From Opitutia bacterium UBA7350 (GTDB taxonomy: Bacteria; Verrucomicrobiota; Verrucomicrobiia; Opitutales; Coraliomargaritaceae), in assembly GCA_949524905.1 (NCBI GenBank), contig CATINC010000007.1:124001-188000 (forward strand): a stretch of DNA of 64,000 bases. Direction: 5' to 3'. How positions within the stretch are numbered: the first letter of the stretch is position 1; every line of letters starts with the position of its first letter. Under the pieces are notes generated by a model. The model worked only from the letters and a program-made list of their open reading frames with translations, searched no databases and was not told the DNA's origin. The translations under genes were made by a program, and so were the position numbers. Of this stretch, positions 16,976-26,218 are shown piece after piece.

Positions 16976-17992
16976 ATGCGTCACTTAGACAATCACTCTG
17001 GCAGTCGGCGCACCGCTAGTCGCGGTGTGCCCCGTTCGCCTGCATCCGATAGCGCGCCTGAAGAAGAAGTGCACGTCATGCCACTAAGTGACCGGGACAG
17101 CCTTCAGGTATATATGCAAGCGATTGGCAAGACACCTCTTCTTAAACCTGAAGAGGAAGTTGCCTTAGCAAAACGTATTAAAAAAGGTGACAAAGAAGCA
17201 CGGGACCAAATGATCGCGGCTAACCTTCGCTTGGTGGTTAAAATTGCGTATCAATACAATAACTTCGGCCTGCAGTTGCTCGACCTCATAAGCGAAGGTA
17301 ACATCGGCCTGATCAAAGCCGTTGAACGTTTCGACCCCAGCAAGGGCGGTAAATTGAGTACTTATGCCGCTTGGTGGATCAAGCAATCCATCAAACGCGC
17401 CCTCGCAAATCAAAGCAAAACCATTCGTTTGCCAGTTCATCTCGTCGATCGCATTGCAGCAATGCGCAAAATAATCACAGAGTTAACCGAAGAATTGGAC
17501 CGCGAGCCGAGCGATGAAGAAATTGCCCATGTGATGGGAATATCAGTCAATAAAGTTGCCCACTTAAAGTCTGTCAGCTTTCGCCCAGCTTCTTTGGACG
17601 CGCCCGTGGCCGATGACAGTCAAACCAGTTTTGGAGAATTAGTGGGCGACGAAACCCAGCACACTCCTTTTGAGCATTTGCAGGAGAAATCTACTTTTGG
17701 AGATTTGGAAGACATCCTACAAAAATTGGAACCACGCGAAGCAGAAATTATTCGTTTGCGTTTTGGGCTCAACAAAACAGCAGCAATGACCCTAGAAGAG
17801 GTGGGTGAGCATTTTAATGTAACTCGAGAAAGAGTGCGGCAAATTCAAAACTTAGCCTTACAAAAAATGCGCCGTGTTCTCGTCGACAAAGAACGACAAC
17901 GTTCCCGTAAAGAAATTCATGAGGAGCAAATTGCAGCCGGTCGCTTAGATGTATTTCGTGAATTCCTTGAAACGCAGACTTCAGAAAAATAA
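16976..17992 (+). CDS. rpoD: RNA polymerase sigma factor of the RpoD/SigA type
   Basis: This is a group 1 or 2 sigma-70 factor. Region 1.2 (SLQVYMQAIGKTPLLKPEEE, about residues 42-61), region 2 (NLRLVVKIAYQYNNFGLQLL through YAAWWIKQSIKRAL, about 84-145, including the -10 melting and recognition helix), region 3 and region 4 with the helix-turn-helix TLEEVGEHFNVTRERVRQIQ (about 272-291) are all complete. At 338 residues it lacks region 1.1 and the non-conserved insert of large RpoD proteins, as is usual for primary sigmas in several phyla, but an RpoS-like secondary role cannot be excluded. The -10-like TAATAT and A/T-rich sequence lie about 40 bases upstream. Confidence 0.88.
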   Translation: MRHLDNHSGSRRTASRGVPRSPASDSAPEEEVHVMPLSDRDSLQVYMQAIGKTPLLKPEEEVALAKRIKKGDKEARDQMIAANLRLVVKIAYQYNNFGLQLLDLISEGNIGLIKAVERFDPSKGGKLSTYAAWWIKQSIKRALANQSKTIRLPVHLVDRIAAMRKIITELTEELDREPSDEEIAHVMGISVNKVAHLKSVSFRPASLDAPVADDSQTSFGELVGDETQHTPFEHLQEKSTFGDLEDILQKLEPREAEIIRLRFGLNKTAAMTLEEVGEHFNVTRERVRQIQNLALQKMRRVLVDKERQRSRKEIHEEQIAAGRLDVFREFLETQTSEK

Positions 17993-18067
17993 TTTTCTCA
18001 AAAAGAGCTCCCTGGAAATGGAACCTTGCTCCTCTATTTATTACTTAATAAAGAAATAGCTCATTCC

Positions 18068-18490
18068 ATGAATTTTAAACTCAAACATCTCGCTTCCTTC
18101 ATCGCTTTTGGCGGCATATCGCTGCTATTAGCGCATTCGTCGTATGCAGCGAAGGTCTCTCCTGAAACACGTATCGTGACTGCTACCGCTCAGTTGGAAA
18201 ATAAACCTAACCTAATAGCAGTATACGCCAAAGGTTTCGTCTGCAACTCCTGTGGCATCGGCATACGCATCCACCTTTCTAAAATTGATAGTGTAGATCT
18301 CACCTCTTTTAACAGAGGGGTCGAGATGGACCCCGCCCAACAGCTTCTGTTCATAGCTTTTAAGCCGGGAGTCGAGCCTGACCTTGAGGTCATTCACCGC
18401 GCTATCTACGACGCAGGCTACGAGCCAGACCTTTACTACCGTTGGACTGATTCTGGCTTAATTGTTGCCCCTTTGCCGCCATTAAATTAG
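18068..18490 (+). CDS. Periplasmic heavy-metal-associated (HMA)-like domain protein
   Basis: The ATG at 18068 gives a 140-residue protein with a clear signal peptide (MNFKLKHLASF then a hydrophobic core, cleavage near SSYAA-KV). The mature part resembles a ferredoxin-like HMA domain: strand VYAKGFV, the metal-binding-like loop VCNSCGIGIR (two Cys in a CxxC arrangement), a second strand QQLLFIAFK, and the closing helix EVIHRAIYDAGYEPDL typical of MerP/CopZ folds. It lies 13 bases before a signal-peptide-bearing outer-membrane barrel gene. It may bind a soft metal in the periplasm and act with the barrel; this is inference from sequence and order. Confidence 0.7.
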   Translation: MNFKLKHLASFIAFGGISLLLAHSSYAAKVSPETRIVTATAQLENKPNLIAVYAKGFVCNSCGIGIRIHLSKIDSVDLTSFNRGVEMDPAQQLLFIAFKPGVEPDLEVIHRAIYDAGYEPDLYYRWTDSGLIVAPLPPLN

Positions 18491-18503
18491 ACCCATTATC
18501 TAA

Positions 18504-19322
18504 ATGCGTCCAAACATCCTTAGGCTCTTTGCGCTTTTGGTCAGCATCCATTCAACCAGTTTTGCGGACCAACCCATCATGAATATGATGCCTCGCTGGG
18601 ATGGCGGTTATGGCATTCAAGTCCTCGCGGAAAATATCCATCATAGCGATCTCAAAAAAGGGAAAGACGTAATTGCTAGCGGACACAGTGAAACAATCCA
18701 ACAACTACATCTTCAAGGCGTTTACACTTGGGATCGTTCCGTAAGGCTAACCTTCAAACTGCCCTATGTGACCGATGCTCGAAGAGAAGTGCCCGTTGTT
18801 GGTGGCACTAAAACCATTGAACACGACTCAGGTTGGGGCGACCTCACACTTGCCCTGCCTTTGAAAAAATATTTTAATCTCAATCAACGCACTGGGAATT
18901 GGTCACTCACGCCACAGCTTCGTGTGCCCCTTGGCAACAAAGCAAACGATTATTCCATTGCCAAGCGAGTCTGGGGTGGCGGACTTTCGCTGGGTTATGA
19001 AACGGAGACTTATGATTTTTACTTTGCAACGTCCTTAACCGCTTGGACCTTTGAGTCTCCAGAAGCAGCTGAATGGAGTGCCTCCTTCGATCTCGGCTGG
19101 AATGTCCGCAATGATTTACAACTTCTTTGGGAAAGTGACTTTAAATGGGACGATGAAGATGCCTTCACGCTATCAGCAGGTCCTGCGTTTTATTGGCGAT
19201 ACAGCGACCGTGTACACACGCGCCTCGAATGGAAACACGACTTTGTTTCACATATGGGCAGCGATCGTGCACAATACGGCAACGGGGACCGAATTAATCT
19301 AGGCATTGGTTTAGTTTACTAA
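18504..19322 (+). CDS. Predicted outer-membrane beta-barrel protein
   Basis: This 272-residue protein starts with a signal peptide (MRPNILRLFALLVSIHSTSF, cleavage after FA) and continues with alternating amphipathic strands rich in Trp, Tyr and Gly, such as LHLQGVYTWDRSVRLTFKLPY, DLTLALPLKKYF and VHTRLEWKHDFVSHMG. The last residues (INLGIGLVY) form a C-terminal beta-signal ending in an aromatic residue, as expected for barrels inserted by BamA. The pattern resembles the 'MetA-pathway phenol degradation/transporter' barrel family, but the substrate is unknown. It follows the HMA-like gene closely, and its stop codon overlaps that of lnt on the other strand. Confidence 0.75.
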   Translation: MRPNILRLFALLVSIHSTSFADQPIMNMMPRWDGGYGIQVLAENIHHSDLKKGKDVIASGHSETIQQLHLQGVYTWDRSVRLTFKLPYVTDARREVPVVGGTKTIEHDSGWGDLTLALPLKKYFNLNQRTGNWSLTPQLRVPLGNKANDYSIAKRVWGGGLSLGYETETYDFYFATSLTAWTFESPEAAEWSASFDLGWNVRNDLQLLWESDFKWDDEDAFTLSAGPAFYWRYSDRVHTRLEWKHDFVSHMGSDRAQYGNGDRINLGIGLVY

Positions 19323-20896
19323 TCGCCTAGCCCTTGACGGCGAAAAGCAAACAGTAGACAGATGGCGACCCCCCCTGCGCAAACACCAATAAACCAATCC
19401 CCGTTACGAGTGTAAAAACTCTTTTGACGCAACCACCGACGATCCTGCCCGATGGTGAAATTGCCGCCTCCGCAAAAATAGATACTGCCTCGATCATCAC
19501 GGAGCACCTCACGCACGGTTCCGTAAGCATCGATCCAGCCACTCCAGCCACCGTTCCCACAGCGTACGACCGGACGCCGGTTTTCCACGGCTCGCAAAAC
19601 CGAATGTGCGGCGTGTTGCGATGCTCCGCCCTCCTCGCCGTACCAAGCATTGTTGGTTGCCACAAAAAGTAACTCTGCCCCCGCTCGGACACTCGCTCGC
19701 GCCAAAGTTGGAAAAACATCTTCATAACAAACCAGAGGTCCGCAAAAGTAACGGCGCTCTTTTATTTTCAGAGGTAGTAATTCTGGGATATGACCTGGTA
19801 GAAATGCACCCATGTTCGGGACAAATTTTTTGAAGAACCAATCAAAGGGCTTGGGGACATATTCCCCAAAAGGAACCAAAGCTCGTTTGATATAATATTT
19901 TGAACTCAGCCCAGAGTCCGGATTGACGAGAAAGACGCCATTTTCCCATGTATTTTCAGCTGAATTATAGGCGAGATTTCCCATCAAAATAGGCCGCCCC
20001 AGTTGTTGTACGAATTTTTCTAATCGCATCTGCATTACCCCATTTCCCTTTATCGGCCATGGTGTTGCTGATTCGGGCCAGAGGATAAGGTCATTTTCCA
20101 TCGCTCCGACAAACTCCGTTTGTCGTTCTAAAAGCGCCAAGTTTTCTGCTTCTCGCCCTTGCTCCCATTTTAACTCTGGCAGGATGTAAGGCTGGACAAC
20201 CCCCACACGAAGAAGGGTATCAAAACTACCCGGCGCAGGTAGACTTTTGAAAAATAAAACGATACAAGCAAGGAGCGCCAATAATCCTGCATAGAGATCG
20301 GGAGAAAACCATCCTGACCAAAATTTGCCCTTATTGGAAGTGGCTCGCATCCAAAGAGTGTGCGCCACGCAGGCGTTGAAGAAAATCAGGAGAAACGAAA
20401 CCCCTAAAGAACCCGTCCACGCAGAGACTTGAAGCACTACCGGTCGTTCCCATTGACTCAATGCCAATGGAGCCCAAGGGAACCCGTAAAATATCCACTC
20501 ACGCGACCACTCTAAAAGGACCCAAGTGCCTGCAATGGCAAACCATGCTAAAAGACGCCCGAAAAAATTACTGCTTGCTGCACGCGGCAAAAGCCATCGC
20601 GCCTGTGCAACCCATACAAGAAAAAATAAACCCAATATTGCGGCAAGCCCGAGCGTACCCAACCAGGTCACGTGACGCAGCCAAATCAAAATCACGAACC
20701 AAGCGATTGCCCCAACAGCAAACGCAAGCCCTAGACTCCGTCGCCAGCTTGGCTGGCTTCTCAACCAAATCAGCAAAGGTACAAAAGCAATGTAAGCGGC
20801 TTCGGGAAATTCAAACGGGGGAATCGAAAGGATCCATAAAAGACAACTGAGAAAGCCTGCCAAAACTCCCCAGAGTAGTTCTTTTTTTTGATCCAT
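19319..20896 (-). CDS. lnt: Apolipoprotein N-acyltransferase
   Basis: Lnt adds the third acyl chain to the N-terminal Cys of lipoproteins at the inner membrane, a mark of a double-membrane cell. The N-terminal 210 residues hold about six to seven hydrophobic segments; the periplasmic nitrilase-like domain contains the catalytic Glu (LILWPESATPWP near residue 272), Lys in YIKRALVPFGEYVPKP (near 333) and Cys in GPLVCYEDVFPTLARASV (near 386). The final hydrophobic segment ends the protein at 525 residues, a normal length. It lies 35 bases after secA on the same strand. Confidence 0.95.
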   Translation of the reverse strand: MDQKKELLWGVLAGFLSCLLWILSIPPFEFPEAAYIAFVPLLIWLRSQPSWRRSLGLAFAVGAIAWFVILIWLRHVTWLGTLGLAAILGLFFLVWVAQARWLLPRAASSNFFGRLLAWFAIAGTWVLLEWSREWIFYGFPWAPLALSQWERPVVLQVSAWTGSLGVSFLLIFFNACVAHTLWMRATSNKGKFWSGWFSPDLYAGLLALLACIVLFFKSLPAPGSFDTLLRVGVVQPYILPELKWEQGREAENLALLERQTEFVGAMENDLILWPESATPWPIKGNGVMQMRLEKFVQQLGRPILMGNLAYNSAENTWENGVFLVNPDSGLSSKYYIKRALVPFGEYVPKPFDWFFKKFVPNMGAFLPGHIPELLPLKIKERRYFCGPLVCYEDVFPTLARASVRAGAELLFVATNNAWYGEEGGASQHAAHSVLRAVENRRPVVRCGNGGWSGWIDAYGTVREVLRDDRGSIYFCGGGNFTIGQDRRWLRQKSFYTRNGDWFIGVCAGGVAICLLFAFRRQGLGD

Positions 20897-20931
20897 CCCT
20901 TATTTCCGCCTGTCGTAATTAAATGGATAAT

Positions 20932-23900
20932 TTATTTTGTAACGAGATCCCAACCTTCATTCTCAATCATTGCTTCCGCTTTTTTGAACTTCATTTGTTT
21001 TTCCTCATCACCTTTTCGAATAGTGACAGTTTCATTACGCCCTATCTTCGGGAGTTCGCGACGAATCGGCTCTACTTTAGGCAAACTTACATCCTTTGAC
21101 TCCATGTCGGGCGCGGCTGATTGTTGCCTCGCCGCCGCAAGCGCGGTTGGCTGTCCCTGCGCTGGTCCAGCTTGTTGCACCGGAGTTGCCATGCGAGCAA
21201 GCATTTTTTCAAAAGCTTCCGCACTTGTCGCCGAACGAAAAATAGAATTACAAATCTCCGAACGAGCATTTTGCATGAGCTCCTCAAAGAAAACATAGGC
21301 CTCGCTCTTATACTCATTGAGCGGATCCTTTTGCCCGTAACCTCGCAGGTTCACGCTGCGGCGCAGCTCCTCCATTTCAGTTAGGTGGTCCTGCCAACGA
21401 CGATCTAAAGATCGAATAACGACATATCGCTCAAGGCCGACTAAGGCCTCTCTTTCTTCAATAGCCTCTCGTTGAGCGTAGGCTTCCCCAATCCGCTCTA
21501 GAATGAAACTTTTGCGATCCTCTTTGCTCAATTGCTCGAGATCCTCTGGCTTAAGCGCAAGCGGGAAATATGCATTCAACCAACCGAGAAAAGTTTCCAT
21601 GCCTTCTTCGTTAATTTCTGCTTCGAGCTCTTCTAACCGCAACTCAATCTCCTCTTCAATCATCTCATCAATGATATCGCGCGGTGTTTCGGATTGAATA
21701 GCCTCGTTTCGGATACCGTAGATAACCTCGCGTTGCATATTGAGGACGTCGTCAAACTGAAGCAAGCGTTTGCGAATTGAAAAATTTTGTTGCTCCACTT
21801 TTTTCTGTGCATTCTCAATCGACCAGTTGAGGGCGGCATGTTCCAGTTGCTCACCTTCACTGAAAGATTTTTCAAGAATACGAGAAATTGGGCCGGCACT
21901 TGCAAAGAGCCGCATGAGATCGTCCTCTAATGAAACAAAGAATTTTGAGGCCCCAGGATCTCCTTGACGTGCGCAACGTCCGCGCAACTGGCGGTCGATG
22001 CGACGAGATTCATGGCGCTCCGTGCCGATCACATAAAGACCCCCCAAATCGGCCACAGCTTCACCCAGCTTGATGTCCGTTCCACGTCCAGCCATATTGG
22101 TTGCTATCGTGACCGCTCCCTTTTGCCCGGCACGCGCCACAATATCGGCTTCCTGAGCGTGGAATTTCGCATTGAGCACACTGTGCACGATATTAGAACG
22201 CTTGAGCATACGGCTGAGAACTTCCGAAGCCTCTACGGAGGCCGTCCCAACAAGGACGGGTTGCCCTGCCTCATGCGCTGCCTGAACTTCCTTTACCACC
22301 GCAGCATATTTTTCGCGGCGTGTCTTGTAGACCACATCGTTGCGATCCATACGGATGCAAGGCCTATTTGTGGGAATGACCATGACTGAAAGTCCATAAA
22401 TTTCATTGAACTCAGCCGCCTCTGTTTCAGCGGTACCCGTCATGCCAGCAATCTTCTCGTACATGCGGAAATAATTCTGAATGGTCACCGTTGCGTAGGT
22501 CTTGGTCTCCTTCTCGATGGTACAGTTCTCTTTTGCTTCGACTGCTTGGTGCAGTCCGTCCGACCAACGTCGACCGGGCATAACCCGTCCGGTATTCTGA
22601 TCTACAATATTTACCTTGCCGCCCTGTACCACGTATTCCTTATCTCGTTCATAAAGACTGTAGGCCCGAAGGAGTTGGCTGATGCAGTGAATCCGCTCGC
22701 TGGTTTGTTGGAAATTTTTCTCCGCACTTTGCTTAGCTGCTTGTTTGGACTTCTGGTCGAGCTCCACTTGCTTATCAATTTCAATGAACTGGGACGGTAG
22801 GTCGGGCAACATGAAGGCGTCTGGGTCTACCGGATTGATAGAATGCCGGCCCTTTTCGGTAAGGTCGGCTTGTTGTTGCTTTTCGTCGATCACGTAAAAG
22901 AGTGATTCCTTCAGCGCATAACGACGCTCTTTATTAAAATCGCTGTTCATCTCGAGGTCGAACTTATCAAGGAGGCGACGAATTGCAGGCACCTCCATCA
23001 AGCGCAGGAGTTGCTTGTTTTTGGGCATCCCCAATTTGACCTGATATAAATCTGAAATTGCGGCATCTTGCTTTTCTTCATTGATGCTTTCGTCTTCCAG
23101 ACGAATCTTGGCGTCGGTAGCCAACTTATTACAGTAACTCTGCTGCTTGGAGACTAAACTTTCAACGACCGGGCGGTGCTCCAAAAAAGGCAAGGGGTTG
23201 TCGTCCTGCATCGGCCCAGAAATAATCAAGGGAGTGCGCGCTTCGTCCACCAGAATGGAGTCTACCTCATCAATGATACAAAAGAAATAGTCGCGCTGTA
23301 CCTGATCCTCCTTGAGCGAGGCCATGCCATTGTCGCGCAAGTAATCAAATCCAAACTCTGAAGCAGTCCCGTAAGTAATATTGCGGCTATACATTTCACG
23401 CCGTGTGGCAGGATTCATACTATTCTGAATACAGCCCACCGTCAGACCAAGAAATTGGAAGAGATGCCCCATCCACTCCGAGTCGCGACGAGCGAGGTAA
23501 TCATTAACGGTAACCAACTGGCAGTTGCGCCCACTGAGGGCGTTTAAATATAGCGGGCAGGTCGAGACCAGCGTTTTACCTTCCCCAGTGGCCATTTCCG
23601 CAATGCGCTTTTCGTGTAGGGCGATCCCTCCCAGTAATTGCACGTCGTAATGCACCATGTTCCAGGGTAACTCATGGTCACACACTGCATAGCTTTTACC
23701 GCTCATCCGGCGAGCCGCATTTTTGACCGTAGCAAAAGCTTCGGGCAGGAGCTCCTCAAGGGTCTCCCCGTCTTCAAAGCGTGCCATAAATTCTGCCGTC
23801 TTTCCCTGCAGTTCCGCGTCGCTTAATGACTGAAAGGCTGTTTCATGCGCGTTGATCTGTGCTATAATGGGCTGACACTTCTTGAAGTACTTCTTGTAGT

Positions 23901-23937
23901 GATTGCCTGAAAATTTCTTTAAAATGGAGGTGATCAT
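20932..23937 (-). CDS. secA: Preprotein translocase ATPase SecA
   Basis: SecA drives post-translational export through SecYEG. The DEAD motor starts with [10 protein letters not shown] (Walker A, near residue 112), Walker B is [20 protein letters not shown] (near residue 224), and NBD2 contains [29 protein letters not shown] and [25 protein letters not shown]. The length of 1001 residues is about 100 longer than E. coli SecA because of a charged insert after the Walker B region (about residues 240-410, near [15 protein letters not shown]), as in several other bacterial phyla. The C-terminus ends without the Cys-rich SEC-C zinc motif. Likely followed in the transcript by lnt. Confidence 0.97.
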   Translation of the reverse strand: MITSILKKFSGNHYKKYFKKCQPIIAQINAHETAFQSLSDAELQGKTAEFMARFEDGETLEELLPEAFATVKNAARRMSGKSYAVCDHELPWNMVHYDVQLLGGIALHEKRIAEMATGEGKTLVSTCPLYLNALSGRNCQLVTVNDYLARRDSEWMGHLFQFLGLTVGCIQNSMNPATRREMYSRNITYGTASEFGFDYLRDNGMASLKEDQVQRDYFFCIIDEVDSILVDEARTPLIISGPMQDDNPLPFLEHRPVVESLVSKQQSYCNKLATDAKIRLEDESINEEKQDAAISDLYQVKLGMPKNKQLLRLMEVPAIRRLLDKFDLEMNSDFNKERRYALKESLFYVIDEKQQQADLTEKGRHSINPVDPDAFMLPDLPSQFIEIDKQVELDQKSKQAAKQSAEKNFQQTSERIHCISQLLRAYSLYERDKEYVVQGGKVNIVDQNTGRVMPGRRWSDGLHQAVEAKENCTIEKETKTYATVTIQNYFRMYEKIAGMTGTAETEAAEFNEIYGLSVMVIPTNRPCIRMDRNDVVYKTRREKYAAVVKEVQAAHEAGQPVLVGTASVEASEVLSRMLKRSNIVHSVLNAKFHAQEADIVARAGQKGAVTIATNMAGRGTDIKLGEAVADLGGLYVIGTERHESRRIDRQLRGRCARQGDPGASKFFVSLEDDLMRLFASAGPISRILEKSFSEGEQLEHAALNWSIENAQKKVEQQNFSIRKRLLQFDDVLNMQREVIYGIRNEAIQSETPRDIIDEMIEEEIELRLEELEAEINEEGMETFLGWLNAYFPLALKPEDLEQLSKEDRKSFILERIGEAYAQREAIEEREALVGLERYVVIRSLDRRWQDHLTEMEELRRSVNLRGYGQKDPLNEYKSEAYVFFEELMQNARSEICNSIFRSATSAEAFEKMLARMATPVQQAGPAQGQPTALAAARQQSAAPDMESKDVSLPKVEPIRRELPKIGRNETVTIRKGDEEKQMKFKKAEAMIENEGWDLVTK

Positions 23938-24056
23938 GATAACAATGCCGTTTAAGGCAGCGAGTTTTTGCTTCGTTTATCGGGTCGCTTAAGTGAATTT
24001 TAGCTATCTGAAAAAACGAATAACTTGGCAGAGCCTTAGGGAACTGGCAAGCGCGA

Positions 24057-24362
24057 TTACCCAACCGTATCCTTGCTCGCTACTTCCTTTAGCCAAGCAA
24101 TTGTCGCACCCCAGCCGCCCTCGCCCGAGTCCGCCAATTCATAGCGCGATACCAATGCTGTTCGTTTTAAAATTGTATGCACCGTCTCCCTTAACGTTCC
24201 GATGCCCTTGCCATGGATTATTCGTACCCGCCTCAAGCCTTTTTTATGGCACAACTCTAGATAATCCGGCACCAAATCGCCCACTTCCGATGGCTGAAAC
24301 GTATGCAAGTCCAACTCCCCGTTGATTGGAAATTCTACAAATTCTGGTTCATTAATCGACAT
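24057..24362 (-). CDS. Smr-domain protein
   Basis: This 101-residue protein is a stand-alone small MutS-related (Smr) domain. It shows the two diagnostic motifs GELDLHTFQPSE (about residues 15-26, with the LDLH signature) and RVRIIHGKGIGTLRETV (about 46-62, with HGKG). Smr domains bind or nick nucleic acids, for example in MutS2 or ribosome-rescue nucleases; which applies here is unknown. The gene lies between secA and rmuC on the minus strand, and a perfect 18-bp palindrome lies 30 bases ahead of its start. Confidence 0.85.
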   Translation of the reverse strand: MSINEPEFVEFPINGELDLHTFQPSEVGDLVPDYLELCHKKGLRRVRIIHGKGIGTLRETVHTILKRTALVSRYELADSGEGGWGATIAWLKEVASKDTVG

Positions 24363-24391
24363 AAATTACTCATTAACAATGTTTTAAATAT

Positions 24392-24409
24392 TAACTTGAT
24401 ATCAAGTTA
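24392..24409. promoter_or_regulatory. Perfect 18-bp palindrome between rmuC and smr gene
   Basis: TAACTTGATATCAAGTTA is exactly self-complementary. It overlaps the stop codon of rmuC (24402-24404) and lies about 30 bases upstream of the Smr-domain gene on the minus strand, a position that suits an operator. It has no loop and no T-run, so it is not a normal terminator. Confidence 0.45.
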
Positions 24410-25709
24410 TTTGCCCCGTTGCCTCAGTTTCCTTTGGGAGTGATGGAATGGTTTCGATGGTTTTGCTTTCTGGCAGCGCCTCTGCATTGACGCTGTCAAG
24501 GGCTTCAAATTTGCGCGCGGTGACGAGGAGGCGGCTCTCCGCGGAGCTGATGGCCTTATTGTAATGATTAACGGTCTGCCCAAGGCTTTTCCCAACGCTG
24601 GCAAAGTGGCCGACAACCACCCCGATGCGCTCGTAAAGTTCCTTGCCAAGGGCGCTGATTTCGCGGGCTTCGCGAGCAACGGCATCCTGTTGCCAGCCGT
24701 AGGCTATGGCCTTGAGCAAGGCGATCAAGGTTGTGGGGGTTGCCAGGATGACGCGGTTTTCTACTCCGAGTTCGATTAATTGAGGATCCACTTCAAGGGC
24801 TGCACTAAAAACAGCCTCATTGGGCACAAAGAGAACAACAAATTCGGGCGTATTTTCGAATTGGCTCCAGTATTTCTTTTGAGAGAGCCCTTTGATGTGG
24901 TTGCGAATGTGGCGAGCATGGCGCTCAAGCTGTACCGTTTTGGCTTCAACATCCGCTTCTTCCAGCGCCTCAAGGTAAGCAGCCAAGGGCACTTTAGAAT
25001 CGACCACGACCTGCCGTTCATTGGGGAGGCGGATCAGCATATCTGGTCGCAGGCGATCGCCGGTATCCGTCTCCACATGAGTCTGCTCCTCAAAATCACA
25101 ATAATTAATCATGCCAGCTAGCTCCACGGTGCGGCGTAATTGTAGCTCCCCCCAACGTCCACGGCCCTCGGGTTTTCGGAGAGCGTTCATAAGCCCGGTT
25201 GTGGTTTGGCTCAAGCGGTGTTGCGACTGTGCAAGTTGTTCGAGCTGCTCCTTCAATCCAGCATCGGTTTGAGTACGGCGCTCCTCCAGACTGGTGACGC
25301 GTTCTTCAAATTTTTCGAGCGCTTTACCAACGGGTTCAACGGTTTTCTTGATCGCTTCCTGACGCTTCTCCAAGTCACCTTGCGCGCTGGTCTGGTATTT
25401 CTCCAAAGAGGCTTTTGCTAGCTTGAGAAATGAATCATTATTACTGGAAAGCGCTTTTGCAGAGAGCGCCTCAAAGCTCTCCATGAGTTTTTCGCGAGTG
25501 GATTCCAGCAAGGCTAGCTTTTCTTCAGCAGCTTTGTTTTCTGCCAAGCGGGTGGCTTCCATGCGTGCTAGGGCATCACGGGACTCTGCTAGTTCGCCTT
25601 GCAGCTTATCGTAACTGCCTTCGCCCTTGCCTGAGGTAATCCGCATCACCCCAAATACTAGCCCTGCGCCAATAATAACGCCTACAATCAATGCTATTAA
25701 AATGTCCAT
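24402..25709 (-). CDS. rmuC: RmuC-family DNA recombination protein
   Basis: RmuC proteins limit inversions at short repeats and carry a nuclease-like fold. The start at 25709 gives MDILIALIVGVIIGAGLVFG, a hydrophobic membrane anchor, and avoids a 61-residue upstream extension that reads back through the gap. A long coiled coil rich in Ala, Glu and Lys follows (about residues 30-155). The nuclease-like domain is marked by GRWGELQLRRTVELAGM (near 175), ERQVVVDSKVPLAAYLEAL (near 230) and NVLAT/IALLKAIAYGWQQ-like sequence (near 320). The length of 435 residues fits the family. Confidence 0.92.
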   Translation of the reverse strand: MDILIALIVGVIIGAGLVFGVMRITSGKGEGSYDKLQGELAESRDALARMEATRLAENKAAEEKLALLESTREKLMESFEALSAKALSSNNDSFLKLAKASLEKYQTSAQGDLEKRQEAIKKTVEPVGKALEKFEERVTSLEERRTQTDAGLKEQLEQLAQSQHRLSQTTTGLMNALRKPEGRGRWGELQLRRTVELAGMINYCDFEEQTHVETDTGDRLRPDMLIRLPNERQVVVDSKVPLAAYLEALEEADVEAKTVQLERHARHIRNHIKGLSQKKYWSQFENTPEFVVLFVPNEAVFSAALEVDPQLIELGVENRVILATPTTLIALLKAIAYGWQQDAVAREAREISALGKELYERIGVVVGHFASVGKSLGQTVNHYNKAISSAESRLLVTARKFEALDSVNAEALPESKTIETIPSLPKETEATGQIT

Positions 25710-25788
25710 AAACTCAATTGTTGTATGCTTCTGTCGGCATTGCAATTGCCTACTTGACAACTTGTGGTAAAGTAAAACTCTGCTGCAA

Positions 25789-26160
25789 ATGTCCACTACC
25801 AAAAGAACAAGGTTCGTCCTTTTTTGCCTGCTTGCTATTTTGCAAGCTGGCGTAGTTTTTGTGCTGGGATTAGCCTCGGTCAGTCCGGACATTCACCAAG
25901 CTCTGCACGCGGGTGAGGCATGCCCTCATCATGACTGCGGCTCAACTCACGAAAAGAACGGGGAGGATCCCGCTGAATCTACCGGCACCTGCCCAGTTAT
26001 TTCATACGGATGCGGCATTGAGCTTGGCACGGCACCGGACTTACCCGCCGATAGCAATTTTTACCGGAAAAGTGTTCTTATTTGCCCAGAGGCTGCTCCG
26101 GACGCGTGTTTCGTAATTACTCAGCGCAGTCGCGCACCCCCGACGTTGTTGTTCGCATAA
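25789..26160 (+). CDS. Small Cys/His-rich exported or membrane-anchored protein next to zinc-type receptor
   Basis: This 123-residue protein begins with a basic segment and one hydrophobic stretch (about residues 9-31) that could be a signal peptide or anchor. The mature part contains DIHQALHAGEACPHHDCG (about 34-51) and further Cys at about 68, 76, 98 and 105, so it probably binds metal. I do not recognise a named family, although it resembles the short HH/C-rich proteins seen ahead of TonB receptors in related bacteria. It is followed after 58 bases by the TonB receptor, suggesting a shared role in zinc or copper handling. A TTGACA at 25754 has no good -10 partner. Confidence 0.65.
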   Translation: MSTTKRTRFVLFCLLAILQAGVVFVLGLASVSPDIHQALHAGEACPHHDCGSTHEKNGEDPAESTGTCPVISYGCGIELGTAPDLPADSNFYRKSVLICPEAAPDACFVITQRSRAPPTLLFA

Positions 26161-26218
26161 AAGAAGTCGGTCGCCTTTGCGGCCAACGATTAGCAAACAA
26201 CTCTTAAACGTCACTTAA

